64,000 nt of DNA. Source: a virus. This document shows, piece after piece, positions 37,457 to 45,573 of the stretch (its first letter is position 1; each line of letters opens with the position of its first letter). A program made the position numbers and the translations under genes. The DNA is taken from positions 21,711 to 85,710 of the IMG/VR virus record IMGVR_UViG_3300044627_003499; one strand, written 5' to 3'. The notes beneath the pieces were generated by a model. The model saw only the letters and a list, made by a program, of their open reading frames with translations, searched no databases and had not been told where the DNA came from.

Positions 37457-37696
37457 ATGACTCCTAAAGCTGTTGAACATTTACTCACGCAGGACGCTCG
37501 CCTGCTTGCCAGGAGAGATGCACCTGTCATTGACCAAGATCTTGAGCAGCAGCGTCAAGCTGCACTCGAAATCTTTTTCAAATGGCAGGATCATGCCTGT
37601 CAATTTGAAGACGTCATACCATTCTGCGTGGTACTCCAACGCCAGGTGAATCTCAACCGAGATTTGCTACGTTGGGAACGCCAAAACGCAGACTGA
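37457..37696 (+). CDS. Unknown protein, 79 aa
   Basis: A helical protein (MTPKAVEHLLTQDARLLARR) rich in Q, R and L. The leader has no Shine-Dalgarno. Function unknown. Confidence 0.6.
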   Translation: MTPKAVEHLLTQDARLLARRDAPVIDQDLEQQRQAALEIFFKWQDHACQFEDVIPFCVVLQRQVNLNRDLLRWERQNAD

Positions 37697-37707
37697 CTTC
37701 TGTACTT

Positions 37708-37748
37708 AACCTTCCGTTGATACGAATTCGTATCGGCGGTAGGTTTTC
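37708..37748 (+). terminator. Terminator-like hairpin 2
   Basis: AACCT pairs with AGGTT and inside it GATACGAATTCGTATC is a perfect palindrome; TTTTC follows. The stem has a mismatched middle part. Confidence 0.6.
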
Positions 37749-37769
37749 TACAGGACTCAACATCCTGTA
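37749..37769 (+). promoter_or_regulatory. Leader hairpin with CTCA loop, copy 2
   Basis: TACAGGA-CTCAACA-TCCTGTA follows the terminator-like hairpin at once. Confidence 0.6.
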
Positions 37770-37790
37770 TCCCATTGTCAATTCAATTCC

Positions 37791-38171
37791 ATGCTGAGCA
37801 ACACCATCATTGGCAACATCACTTACATGGAGAAAGTTCTGCACGAGGGTCGCGAGTTCCTTGCGATCACCATGGCAGTTAACGACATGTACGACGGTGC
37901 TTGCAGAGTCCGGTTCAACAATTCCAACGGGTTGTTGACTGCATACAACAATGGCACACTCGTTGTTGGACACCAGCTCATCCTCAGTCAGTACGACGTG
38001 CGCATTAGCAGCATTCGTACGCACTACCTGAAGGATGGACTGATGCATCAACTCAAGTACCCTGAGCTTGCACTCACTCGAGTGAGGGCTATTATCGGTG
38101 CTGCACCCAGGCCTAAACCTGAGGTTGTGGCACCAACTATCGAACCAACTCTTGAAGAGATTGCGTTCTGA
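37791..38171 (+). CDS. Unknown beta-rich protein, 126 aa
   Basis: The first 75 residues (TIIGNITYMEKVLHEGREFL, then MYDGACRVRFNN and GHQLILSQYDVRISSI) have an OB-fold-like strand pattern. The rest is a proline-rich acidic tail ending EPTLEEIAF, which recalls an SSB tail. A small single-strand binding protein is possible but unproven. Confidence 0.55.
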   Translation: MLSNTIIGNITYMEKVLHEGREFLAITMAVNDMYDGACRVRFNNSNGLLTAYNNGTLVVGHQLILSQYDVRISSIRTHYLKDGLMHQLKYPELALTRVRAIIGAAPRPKPEVVAPTIEPTLEEIAF

Positions 38172-38195
38172 CTCCTGCTGACTCCTGCATCAAGG

Positions 38196-38217
38196 GCCTT
38201 GGGTTACCAGGGCTTTT
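38196..38217 (+). terminator. Rho-independent terminator 3
   Basis: GCCTTGG-GTTA-CCAGGGC followed by TTTT. It is the strongest of the three in this stretch. Confidence 0.75.
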
Positions 38218-38220
38218 CTT

Positions 38221-38239
38221 GCAGGACTCAACATCCTGC
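38221..38239 (+). promoter_or_regulatory. Leader hairpin with CTCA loop, copy 3
   Basis: GCAGGA-CTCAACA-TCCTGC, again within 4 nt of a terminator. Confidence 0.6.
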
Positions 38240-38266
38240 TCAACATTTGCCCAACATCTTAATCAC

Positions 38267-38524
38267 ATGCCAATTACTATTGACAACCAAGAAATCCAGG
38301 ATGCACTGGAAGAGTTTGACATCCGTCCGACAGATTATTATCTGTCGTTTGACACCAATGTTGTTTACCTCGTTTGGTGTACGAACGGCATTAGAGCCAG
38401 TCGTCTCGTACACAACAACGGATGTATAGACATTGAAATCAAAGGAGTATGGCATGACGAAGTGCCGGAAGGTTTCATCCTTCCTGAATACGTATGTATT
38501 CGGTACATCCTTGCAACTAACTGA
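38267..38524 (+). CDS. Unknown protein, 85 aa
   Basis: An acidic alpha/beta protein (MPITIDNQEIQDALEEFDIR). No Shine-Dalgarno is present. Function unknown. Confidence 0.6.
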   Translation: MPITIDNQEIQDALEEFDIRPTDYYLSFDTNVVYLVWCTNGIRASRLVHNNGCIDIEIKGVWHDEVPEGFILPEYVCIRYILATN

Positions 38525-38525
38525 C

Positions 38526-38732
38526 ATGAAGCAAATTATCTCTCTCGGCAAAGGCCGATTTGTCCACGTTGATTCTTACGGTGCGTCTCATGAGACACGC
38601 CGTGGATCAATCATTGTGGCAGCCTTTGCCATGATCATCTCTGCACTCACTGTCGGTGCCGTACTTGGCATCGACATTACCTCACCCAACACCACCACAC
38701 AACATGGCTATACACATCGCACTGATCGTTGA
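38526..38732 (+). CDS. Small membrane protein, 68 aa
   Basis: The start lies 1 nt after the previous stop. A transmembrane helix spans about residues 28-50 (SIIVAAFAMIISALTVGAVL). The short tail is polar (TQHGYTHRTDR). It overlaps the next gene by 29 nt. Confidence 0.6.
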   Translation: MKQIISLGKGRFVHVDSYGASHETRRGSIIVAAFAMIISALTVGAVLGIDITSPNTTTQHGYTHRTDR

Positions 38733-38928
38733 TCGCAGCGGTCGCTATGCCCACGTTTGGGGCGAAGCTCCAAGCTGGAGTAAGTTTTCCGACCAGCTCG
38801 AAGACCTTGGCGCAGAGGTGGTAGAAGAACAAACAGACGACTGGGAAGGCAGTACCAAAGATAAGATCGCTGAAGATTGCGTGGCAATCAACCAGCTTCT
38901 CAGCGGTACGGATTTCCTGCCCCTCTGA
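38704..38928 (+). CDS. Unknown protein, 74 aa
   Basis: The protein (MAIHIALIVDRSGRYAHVWG) begins with a beta strand and ends LLSGTDFLPL. Function unknown. Confidence 0.6.
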   Translation: MAIHIALIVDRSGRYAHVWGEAPSWSKFSDQLEDLGAEVVEEQTDDWEGSTKDKIAEDCVAINQLLSGTDFLPL

Positions 38929-38955
38929 TAGCGTCAACAGAACAGACCACACCAC

Positions 38956-38987
38956 ACCTGGTACTTGTCATGTGATAGGTACCAGGT
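38956..38987 (+). promoter_or_regulatory. Leader stem-loop ACCTGGTAC
   Basis: ACCTGGTAC and GTACCAGGT form a perfect 9-bp stem with a 14-nt loop, 27 nt before the ATG of the HTH gene. It precedes a CAACTCAAAC leader. Confidence 0.6.
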
Positions 38988-39014
38988 ACTCTATGCAAGC
39001 AACCAACTCAAACC

Positions 39015-39467
39015 ATGGAAGCACTCAGCCAACTTGACGTTCAAGCCCCTGATCACGTCAGTGTGATTACAAGGGAAGGCAAGGTCACCATCTCCGTTGT
39101 CAAAGACGGAACATCAGTGACTCTTGGATTCCCCATTAAAACTGCAGGGCTTGATACAACCCCCAGACCCCCGCTTCAGCCGCCAGCACCAAAGGTAATG
39201 GCTGTTAAGGAGACCCAGCATTCCACTGCAGTGCAGTTGGAAACATCTTATCTTTCTTTGAAAGGTAAGCACTCTCCCGTTGGCAACTGTAAGTTGACAC
39301 CACAGCAGGTACGTCAAATCAAACTGATACTGACGGATGAACGGTTCATGAAAGCATTTGGTTCTAGGCAACAAGCTTACGAAGCAATTGCCGCTAAGTT
39401 CAACGTCAGTTGCCACACGATCTCCAACATCCACAAAGGACTTGCTTGGAGGAACGTAAGTATCTAA
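39015..39467 (+). CDS. HTH DNA-binding protein, 150 aa
   Basis: Residues about 92-145 (KLTPQQVRQIKLILTDERFM, then EAIAAKFNVSCHTISNIHKG) form a homeodomain-like helix-turn-helix of the kind often seen in phage regulators and homing-endonuclease tails. The first 60 residues are beta-rich and the linker is proline-rich. It is likely to be a regulator of phage genes. Confidence 0.65.
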   Translation: MEALSQLDVQAPDHVSVITREGKVTISVVKDGTSVTLGFPIKTAGLDTTPRPPLQPPAPKVMAVKETQHSTAVQLETSYLSLKGKHSPVGNCKLTPQQVRQIKLILTDERFMKAFGSRQQAYEAIAAKFNVSCHTISNIHKGLAWRNVSI

Positions 39468-39612
39468 CACCGCAATAGTATATTTGTACTACGAATGGAC
39501 CTGAGTACACGAAGTGTAGCGACACAATGTGTTCCTTTGTTTTCAATGGAATGCATTGTGTTACCACCTTCGGTGTCCTTAAACTGCTCAACACACCACT
39601 GCAATTCACACG
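39468..39612 (+). other. Structured intergenic leader
   Basis: ACACAATG and CATTGTGT form a long-loop stem, followed by a CACC-TTCG-GTG hairpin and the sequence CCTTAAACTGCTC, whose TTAAACTGCT also ends the pseudoknot leaders elsewhere. No gene is seen. Confidence 0.5.
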
Positions 39613-39816
39613 ATGAGAGACCCTGACTTCATTGATGAACAACGCAATGCTGATGCCCTTGACGCAATGGCTGATCGTGCATACGAATTGGAAGAAGCCA
39701 TGCGTGAAGCAGAACAAGATGGTTGGACAGGTGTTTTCAATGATGAGATATCAAATGAAGAACGTTACGCATGTGACCATTACAACGAGAGGTATGTAAT
39801 CAATGACTACCACTAA
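39613..39816 (+). CDS. Small acidic protein, 67 aa
   Basis: A charged helical protein (MRDPDFIDEQRNADALDAMA) rich in D, E, A and Y. Function unknown. Its end overlaps a short hydrophobic reading frame. Confidence 0.6.
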   Translation: MRDPDFIDEQRNADALDAMADRAYELEEAMREAEQDGWTGVFNDEISNEERYACDHYNERYVINDYH

Positions 39817-40282
39817 ACAAATCTGGGATGAAAGCCCAGTGCTACTAGGTATTGTCCTGGTATCAATCACAGTCACACTCATTGGAGATTTCATTAAATG
39901 CCTACTGCAAATCCATTTGCCAAGACAGAATCAGCTCGTCGTTGGATCAGTAGTTACAACTGGACAACCGAGCTTGAAGACAAAGAACCAACTACGATCA
40001 CACTCCACGAATGCACCATGCATTACGGTGGACCAGAAGAAGGAGGATGGTATTGGGAATCAGGTTGGCCCATCAAAACAATCTGTGTCTTCTCCAAGAA
40101 GCAAGCCATCCGCGAAGCAATCGAACTCGAAGAGTACGCACTCGAAACCATTGGTGACAAGAAGGACAACCTTGGATGGCCCCAATGGTGTGTTAGTTTC
40201 TCCAACGAGTACGCCAAAGCGTACCCCGAAGAACGTCCGTACTACTGCTGATGTCAAATCAACTGGACCTGCCCAGGCTTGA
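39803..40282 (+). CDS. Doubtful frame with an N-terminal membrane segment
   Basis: The first 32 codons encode a convincing membrane helix (SPVLLGIVLVSITVTLIGDF), but the frame then runs through the next gene as an S, T and K-rich sequence. The second part is probably an overlap artefact, or the gene lost its stop. The short hydrophobic part before 39898 may be real. Confidence 0.3.
   Translation: MTTTKQIWDESPVLLGIVLVSITVTLIGDFIKCLLQIHLPRQNQLVVGSVVTTGQPSLKTKNQLRSHSTNAPCITVDQKKEDGIGNQVGPSKQSVSSPRSKPSAKQSNSKSTHSKPLVTRRTTLDGPNGVLVSPTSTPKRTPKNVRTTADVKSTGPAQA
39898..40251 (+). CDS. Unknown protein, 117 aa
   Basis: The protein (MPTANPFAKTESARRWISSY) is rich in W, Y, E and G, with HYGGPEEGGWYWESGWPIKT in the middle. 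The aromatic and acidic composition is protein-like. Function unknown. Its stop overlaps the next start. Confidence 0.65.
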   Translation: MPTANPFAKTESARRWISSYNWTTELEDKEPTTITLHECTMHYGGPEEGGWYWESGWPIKTICVFSKKQAIREAIELEEYALETIGDKKDNLGWPQWCVSFSNEYAKAYPEERPYYC

Positions 40283-40505
40283 TCCCAAGATCAGGCTGAC
40301 AATCAACCAACGCAACATCTGGTTTTACTTTCTGAATCACAGGAAGAAGTACAAGAACTTACCTTGTTATGTACCAAAGCTTCCGATGCAGGAGACCAGG
40401 CGTCAAGACTATTACACAGCCTTGGAAAGGTTGGAGCAATACGGATTGATACGCGTGGACAGAACCAGTCGTAACTACACGGGCTGGATCATGCTTGATC
40501 CCTGA
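40251..40505 (+). CDS. Winged-helix-like protein, 84 aa
   Basis: The C-terminal half (RRQDYYTALERLEQYGLIRV, then DRTSRNYTGWIML) has the recognition helix and wing pattern of a winged helix. The N-terminal part is also helical. It probably binds nucleic acid. Confidence 0.55.
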   Translation: MSNQLDLPRLDPKIRLTINQRNIWFYFLNHRKKYKNLPCYVPKLPMQETRRQDYYTALERLEQYGLIRVDRTSRNYTGWIMLDP

Positions 40506-40681
40506 CCAATATATAAGTTTTGCTTATATCTCATTCGCTATTTGCGAATAGCGAACAAAGGGTATTGCCAGATAACTACTGGCCTACCCCCCGAACCCCC
40601 CGCTGTTCAGTACCAGGGGGGATCCTTAGATGTACATACGTTATATCCATTTACTCCCACCATTCACTCATCAACTCAATC
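40506..40681 (+). other. Structured intergenic region
   Basis: No gene is seen. ATATAAG-TTTTG-CTTATAT and TTCGCTAT-TTGCGA-ATAGCGAA are two strong hairpins. They are followed by GGGTATT and the hairpin GCCAG-ATAACTA-CTGGC, which is the ATT-GCC junction seen after the T-loop elements. CCCT at the previous stop can pair with AGGG after the hairpins. Confidence 0.5.
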
Positions 40682-41014
40682 ATGGCTAGAACCAAGTCTT
40701 CACTTAGCAAAGGACAACCATCACCAGACTATCCCCAAGGTAAACACACAGTTACATTCACTGACCTTGAAGAAGATGACTGGTGGCTAATCACCAACAT
40801 GTTCAAAGGTCGTATTGAAATGATGTCCCATCGTTTGCTTGAGATTGAACGATCGAATGATCCTGATGTCATTCATAACACAGCTCCTTGGTACGAAGAA
40901 ACAATTGCAAGATTGATCACAAGACTTGAAGAGTTTGAAGACCAGATTAGTCCTGTGTATTTCAAACGTAAACGAGCAGAGCATGCTGCTCGTAACAAAC
41001 AACCTAACAAGTAA
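40682..41014 (+). CDS. Unknown protein, 110 aa
   Basis: A charged helical protein (MARTKSSLSKGQPSPDYPQG) with basic tail (FKRKRAEHAARNKQPNK). The leader is CATCAACTCAATC before ATG without Shine-Dalgarno. Function unknown. Confidence 0.6.
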   Translation: MARTKSSLSKGQPSPDYPQGKHTVTFTDLEEDDWWLITNMFKGRIEMMSHRLLEIERSNDPDVIHNTAPWYEETIARLITRLEEFEDQISPVYFKRKRAEHAARNKQPNK

Positions 41015-41015
41015 T

Positions 41016-41047
41016 ACCTGGGCATCCGTAAGGTATAAGTCCCAGGT
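41016..41047 (+). promoter_or_regulatory. Leader stem-loop CTGGGCATC type, copy 1
   Basis: ACCTGGG and CCCAGGT form a 7-bp stem around CATCCGTAAGGTATAAGT. A second copy at 42175 keeps the CATC and TAAGT parts and changes the closing pairs. Confidence 0.55.
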
Positions 41048-41076
41048 GTACACTCCATTCATTCATCAACTCAACC

Positions 41077-41376
41077 ATGGAACAATCACAGAAGTATCCA
41101 ACGATTGATTGGACTAAGAACGAATATTACCAAGTGCAACGTGCATTGGAGATCCTCCAACATGTTGTTGATCGTGAATCAAAACGTCACGAGATGAATC
41201 AACATCTCACACACAGCATGCTCAGCATGTTGGAAGATGAGATCATCCCAATGCTCAGTAACGAACTTGACTGTGACGGTGGACCAAGCGATGACGAAAT
41301 CTGCGGTGAACCACCGATGACGGCAGACGAAATGTACACTGCTGCATTGCTTCAGCACCAGGAGCTTCACTCCTAA
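41077..41376 (+). CDS. Unknown protein, 99 aa
   Basis: An acidic helical protein (MEQSQKYPTIDWTKNEYYQV). The leader is CATCAACTCAACC before ATG. Function unknown. Confidence 0.6.
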   Translation: MEQSQKYPTIDWTKNEYYQVQRALEILQHVVDRESKRHEMNQHLTHSMLSMLEDEIIPMLSNELDCDGGPSDDEICGEPPMTADEMYTAALLQHQELHS

Positions 41377-41467
41377 CCAAACATTAAGAGAATCTGTAAG
41401 TCTGCCTTGGATTTTACATTCAGGGTAGACTGACCCTGCTTAACTCATTCCGCAAAACACACATCAG

Positions 41468-41671
41468 ATGTCCGACAAACCACGCATTCCCGACGCACTT
41501 GACATGCAACGTCTGCATGCCATGCAGCTCGTCGCCAAGATGAAAGAAGCTGCTGATAAACAAGGTGTCCAATTCATCGGGGGTTTTGTCACCCCCGATG
41601 GAGAAAAATTTGTAATGACCAATATGGATGAAGATGATCAACGTATGCTCATGCCTGAGGAACTCAAGTGA
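41468..41671 (+). CDS. Small protein, 67 aa
   Basis: The protein (MSDKPRIPDALDMQRLHAMQ) is helical, followed by a beta-like GVQFIGGFVTPDGEKFVMTN. Its TGA overlaps the next ATG. Function unknown. Confidence 0.6.
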   Translation: MSDKPRIPDALDMQRLHAMQLVAKMKEAADKQGVQFIGGFVTPDGEKFVMTNMDEDDQRMLMPEELK

Positions 41672-41979
41672 CTAACCAACACCTAATCATCCCACCGCGG
41701 GAGCTACTGGATAAGTGGTTCAACTTACCGATGAGTACTCAGGAAATCTTCGTGGTTGCCGCCCAATGGGGCGCCGACCAGGAGCTAAAGGCGTGCGTCG
41801 GATGGCTTGACCGAAATGGTTACTTCGATTCTGCGCATGACCTCGGCGCCGCCCGCCGCTCTAAGCCGCCGAGCTTAAAGGAGCAAGGGTTGACAGCACT
41901 GAAACTACTGAAGCAACGAACTACAGATCCAAACATTATCGAACCGCTTAGCCAAGCAGTGGAGCAACTCGATGACTAA
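41668..41979 (+). CDS. QWGADQEL family small protein, copy 1
   Basis: The core AAQWGADQELKACVGWLDR, then LGAARRSKPPSLKEQGL, is a module repeated in the proteins at 47802 and 52025. Similar short proteins occur in Synechococcus-type genomes and their phages (from memory). Function unknown. This copy is the most divergent of the three. Confidence 0.65.
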   Translation: MTNQHLIIPPRELLDKWFNLPMSTQEIFVVAAQWGADQELKACVGWLDRNGYFDSAHDLGAARRSKPPSLKEQGLTALKLLKQRTTDPNIIEPLSQAVEQLDD

Positions 41980-42172
41980 AGACAAATCACCAATCAACTT
42001 TGACAAGACAATTGCTGGCTTTAACATAACTGAGCACGGCGTTAAGTCTTATACCAAGTCAATTAAACTTGGTCCGTTCCAGGTTACACTCAACGCTCGT
42101 GGCTCTGGTGTCAGAGGATCTATCAGTATCCCTGGCACAGGCATAAGCAAACGTAACATCCAACTGTTCTAA
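41972..42172 (+). CDS. DUF4236-like small protein, 66 aa
   Basis: SIKLGPFQVTLNARGSGVRG followed by SISIPGTGISKRN matches the DUF4236 repeat (FKLGP, NVSKSGVG, VGVPGTGLS). The family is small and of unknown function. The start overlaps the preceding gene by 8 nt. Confidence 0.65.
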   Translation: MTKDKSPINFDKTIAGFNITEHGVKSYTKSIKLGPFQVTLNARGSGVRGSISIPGTGISKRNIQLF

Positions 42173-42174
42173 TA

Positions 42175-42209
42175 GCTGGGCATCACCACTACGGTGTGTA
42201 AGTCCCAGC
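42175..42209 (+). promoter_or_regulatory. Leader stem-loop CTGGGCATC type, copy 2
   Basis: GCTGGG and CCCAGC form a 6-bp stem around CATC, an inner ACC-ACTAC-GGT hairpin and TAAGT. Confidence 0.55.
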
Positions 42210-42232
42210 ATTTACCTTACGCTCAACTCAAC

Positions 42233-42406
42233 ATGGATTCACTCACACTATTTGATCGCATCAATCTTGCAAAGTGTGCACAGTTGCGGGCAGAAGCTCG
42301 CGTCTGTGACAACGACGGATTCCTTGCGGAGTATACCACTGCACGCATGTGGACTAAGTACCGATGCTACATCACCAAAACATATTCATTCGTGGAGTCT
42401 GACTGA
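42233..42406 (+). CDS. Small protein, 57 aa
   Basis: The protein (MDSLTLFDRINLAKCAQLRA) has a leader CTCAACTCAAC before ATG. The stop overlaps the next start. Function unknown. Confidence 0.55.
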   Translation: MDSLTLFDRINLAKCAQLRAEARVCDNDGFLAEYTTARMWTKYRCYITKTYSFVESD

Positions 42407-42654
42407 TGTCTGTCCTTGCAATCGAATCAACCATTATCGATGATGACTATGTCACAGTTGAAGCAATTGTCGATGACATGCGTTGCATCTATGCAGCGAC
42501 TTACTCAAGCCCTGCTGAGTACGCTCCGGCACTTTGCCGAGCTAGTTTCTTCTTGGGTGATGACACCATCCCTACTGATGAAGATGGCTTTTGCCGTTAT
42601 CTTGACGCATGCCAGCTTGAGTGGGAACCCATTGATCTAGGTAACGACGAATGA
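42406..42654 (+). CDS. Unknown acidic protein, 82 aa
   Basis: An acidic protein (MSVLAIESTIIDDDYVTVEA) ending EWEPIDLGNDE. Its stop overlaps the next ATG. Confidence 0.6.
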   Translation: MSVLAIESTIIDDDYVTVEAIVDDMRCIYAATYSSPAEYAPALCRASFFLGDDTIPTDEDGFCRYLDACQLEWEPIDLGNDE

Positions 42655-42824
42655 TTGGATTCTCCATCGAATTTAAACGCTGGTACATCACAGTGCGTGG
42701 TCCCATGGGCAGGGTATATCTCTGCACTGGGTTTGCCAAACGCCTGCCAGTGTTTTTCTCACCACAACAATCAATTGCATTTGATGACTACATCAATGAT
42801 GATGAAGACTATGGTGTAAGGTAA
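42651..42824 (+). CDS. Small protein, 57 aa
   Basis: The ATG overlaps the previous TGA. The frame encodes MIGFSIEFKRWYITVRGPMG and ends DDEDYGVR. It is short but well coupled and protein-like. Confidence 0.55.
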   Translation: MIGFSIEFKRWYITVRGPMGRVYLCTGFAKRLPVFFSPQQSIAFDDYINDDEDYGVR

Positions 42825-42829
42825 CACCA

Positions 42830-42855
42830 CGTCCTAGGCATGACGTTAAACTGCT
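42830..42855 (+). promoter_or_regulatory. CGTC pseudoknot leader, copy 1
   Basis: CGTC/GACG stem with loop CTAGGCAT, then TTAAAC and TGCT. GGCA in the loop pairs with TGCT downstream, giving a compact H-type pseudoknot five bases after the previous stop codon. Confidence 0.65.
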
Positions 42856-42881
42856 CATCATTTTAATTCAATTGCACACCC

Positions 42882-43754
42882 ATGGACTTTAAAAGTATTA
42901 ATGCTGCTTTTGATATTGATAAAGTGAGGCACCGCGCTGCCATGCATTATCAAAAGTACAAGTCACCTTCAGGTTACCCAAACTGGTTAAAGATACTTGA
43001 CAAAGTTGACATAGCTCATAACGTAATTCATGAAGTCCAAAAGGAAATTGGTAGCTTTGGATTGACACGAGAGTTATCTCAAGAAGAGAATGCTGCCTTG
43101 GTTGTTACAGGCGCTATTGCATCATTGTCTCCACCTATTTGCGTGCATGAAAACATAATAGAAGCGCTTGCAAATACAGATGTTAAGCCAATGGAAACAC
43201 CTGAATATGCATTGCCGTTCTTTATATTTCTTTTGCCAAAAGATTTCAAGTTTACAACTAAACTACCTGACTACCAAGGTTTTGATTTAAATTTTTATGT
43301 AGCATTTGCTGCATGTATTCCTGACTGTGTGAAAGTAACTTACATAAGTGAAACTACTGTTTGTTATGGTTCATACCAATGGACTGAAATTATTACAGAA
43401 AAAGATGGAGCCAAGGAAGAAGATTACATCCTGGAAAAGTTCATGAAAAATCTGATACTTATGTATATGTATGAGCCCAAGTATTTGACAGAAGAAACCA
43501 TTAAGCTACCCACAAAGGGCAAAGGCTTTGGTTCTAGTGAAAAAGATAAGCCATTCCAAATGCGTTGGCTAGGTAAAAACTATAAGCAAGTACGACAAAC
43601 AATTGTATACAAAGACAATACTGTTGATCCAGATAACAAACGATCTGTCCGAGCACATTGGCGTCGTGGACATTGGCACACAGTATGCCATGGCCCCAAA
43701 CACAAACAACGCAAGCAACAGTGGTTTAAACCTGTGTTTGTTAATCAGGATTAA
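42882..43754 (+). CDS. Unknown protein with HWRRGHWH C-terminal motif, 290 aa
   Basis: The C-terminal 40 residues (SVRAHWRRGHWHTVCHGPKH, then KQQWFKPVFVN) match a domain end seen in many plasmid and phage hypothetical proteins, where it usually reads RxGHWRxQxxG...RxxWIxP. The rest is alpha/beta with cysteines. The gene is AT-rich compared with its neighbours. Function unknown. Confidence 0.6.
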   Translation: MDFKSINAAFDIDKVRHRAAMHYQKYKSPSGYPNWLKILDKVDIAHNVIHEVQKEIGSFGLTRELSQEENAALVVTGAIASLSPPICVHENIIEALANTDVKPMETPEYALPFFIFLLPKDFKFTTKLPDYQGFDLNFYVAFAACIPDCVKVTYISETTVCYGSYQWTEIITEKDGAKEEDYILEKFMKNLILMYMYEPKYLTEETIKLPTKGKGFGSSEKDKPFQMRWLGKNYKQVRQTIVYKDNTVDPDNKRSVRAHWRRGHWHTVCHGPKHKQRKQQWFKPVFVNQD

Positions 43755-43759
43755 CACCA

Positions 43760-43786
43760 CGTCCCAAGCATGACGTTAAACTGCTT
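43760..43786 (+). promoter_or_regulatory. CGTC pseudoknot leader, copy 2
   Basis: CGTC/GACG stem, loop CCAAGCAT, TTAAAC, then TGCTT. AAGCA pairs with TGCTT over 5 bp. Confidence 0.7.
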
Positions 43787-43821
43787 ACACTTTACACTAC
43801 GAACTCAACCCTGAATTCACC

Positions 43822-45564
43822 ATGGAATTTCGTCTTCCGACCAATCTTCAGAACGAACTTATCCCTTACGATCCAACGCTCAAGAAGTTGGTACGTACTG
43901 AGAAGCAAGCCAAAACAACTACCAAGAAATCTAAATATCCACTTGGTAATCCACCACAGTTAATGCCATTGGATATTGTAAGAGAATCGTTGCAGCAAGA
44001 AGCAGTTGATACTATTAATGCATCAGCTGCTCCTGATAGGCACCATGAATTCAGGTTGCCTGTCGGTAACATTCCCAACGTAGAGTACGTTGTCCATGCA
44101 GTGATGTACCACTACGAAGGCGTATGGGTAGCAGCATGGCTGCCACCTAAAGGCAAGGAGAATGACTATGTATACGGCTACACTTACTGCTTTAAGGACA
44201 CAGCCGCTACCCGTAAGATGCTCGATTACCAGGTTAAAAATCACCTGGAACAATACACTATATCAGAAATTGGTCGCTCTAATTATTACTACAAGACCGA
44301 ATTAGTTACCAAGCAAAACATCATTGATGGTAATGATATAACCCGTTGGATGTATAGCGTTGGTAGCTGGAACGCAAAGGGTAGGAACATTGCATCAATG
44401 CTTGGGCGTTTTAGGGATGCACTTAAGAAAACAATTCCAACCTGGTCAGACGGTCGCGGTATCTTTGATCGCATTAAAACTTCTCGTAACCTATACAGCT
44501 TGCTTAGTGAAGATCGTAACTTGAATTGTAACTATTGGATCAAATATGAAAAAGATTTCGGGCAGACTAAAGAACAATGGTCTGCATCAGTTGCATCTTT
44601 GTTCCACATGATTGATTACTATGTAAATGTGCCTCACTATAATCCGCTCAGCGAATTTGTACGCGTTCGTCATATCCTTGATAAACCATTCTTCCGCAAG
44701 TGGATCCAAGATAAATGTAATGAGATTAATACAAAGTACCAAGATGAATCAGTAGATAGTATGGCTACAATCCGCAAGCCTTGGTTGTTAATCAAAGAGC
44801 TTGTCAAGGGTATTCATTATGTCCATTCAATCTGGGGTGATGCAGTTCCACTGGATTACTACCAGTCAAACATTGATAACTTGATGGGCATTGAATCTTG
44901 GAACGCTGTACCAACAATTGTTATTACGTGGCTAGCTAAACATATGCCAGTTGCTTCATTCTTCCAAATGCGTTGTAAGTATTACTTGGAACAGAAGGCT
45001 GCTCCACAACGTAGTTACGACTATGAGCATCAGCTTGGCATATATCAGTACCGATTCCGTGAATGGGAAGATACATGCAGCATGCTTAATCAAATCCTCA
45101 GCAACGACAAAACAATTGATCCGCCTAAGCGTTGGCGCATCACTGAATTCCATGACCATGTGCAAGCAGAAGCATGGAAGATTCAAAATCCCAATCACAA
45201 ACTTCCACAAGATCTATTCCCTGCACCAATCAAGGTGCAGCACGCTGATCAGAACTGGTCATTCTTCCAGCCATTTGACACCCATCAATTGGCACAGTGG
45301 GGCCAGGCCGTACGTAACTGCGTGGGTAATGCCAGCAGTTATGCCGAAAATGTACGCAAGAAACAACACTTCATTGTGTTGTGTATGGTCGATGGTGCAC
45401 CACGCTTTACCATCCAACTCGAAGTCAACATGGGACTTATGAGTGTCAAACAGATTGTTGGGATGCACAACTCCAGGCTGACGGAAGCAGACCGTGATCT
45501 GTACTCAGCAGCTTTCCGTCAGGCCTTGCAATCCCGCGAGAAACAGCTAAGCTCTAATAGCTGA
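43822..45564 (+). CDS. PcfJ-like protein, 580 aa
   Basis: The C-terminal 120 residues (WGQAVRNCVGNASSYAENVR, then FIVLCMVDGAPRFTIQLEVN and VKQIVGMHNSRL) have the PcfJ-like pattern of CVG, ...PxxTxE and QxxGxxN. PcfJ was named from a plasmid transfer operon, but its function is unknown and phage members are frequent. The N-terminal two thirds is unrecognised. A pseudoknot leader and a CAACCCTGAATTCACC sequence precede it. Confidence 0.65.
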   Translation: MEFRLPTNLQNELIPYDPTLKKLVRTEKQAKTTTKKSKYPLGNPPQLMPLDIVRESLQQEAVDTINASAAPDRHHEFRLPVGNIPNVEYVVHAVMYHYEGVWVAAWLPPKGKENDYVYGYTYCFKDTAATRKMLDYQVKNHLEQYTISEIGRSNYYYKTELVTKQNIIDGNDITRWMYSVGSWNAKGRNIASMLGRFRDALKKTIPTWSDGRGIFDRIKTSRNLYSLLSEDRNLNCNYWIKYEKDFGQTKEQWSASVASLFHMIDYYVNVPHYNPLSEFVRVRHILDKPFFRKWIQDKCNEINTKYQDESVDSMATIRKPWLLIKELVKGIHYVHSIWGDAVPLDYYQSNIDNLMGIESWNAVPTIVITWLAKHMPVASFFQMRCKYYLEQKAAPQRSYDYEHQLGIYQYRFREWEDTCSMLNQILSNDKTIDPPKRWRITEFHDHVQAEAWKIQNPNHKLPQDLFPAPIKVQHADQNWSFFQPFDTHQLAQWGQAVRNCVGNASSYAENVRKKQHFIVLCMVDGAPRFTIQLEVNMGLMSVKQIVGMHNSRLTEADRDLYSAAFRQALQSREKQLSSNS

Positions 45565-45573
45565 AGCCACAGC

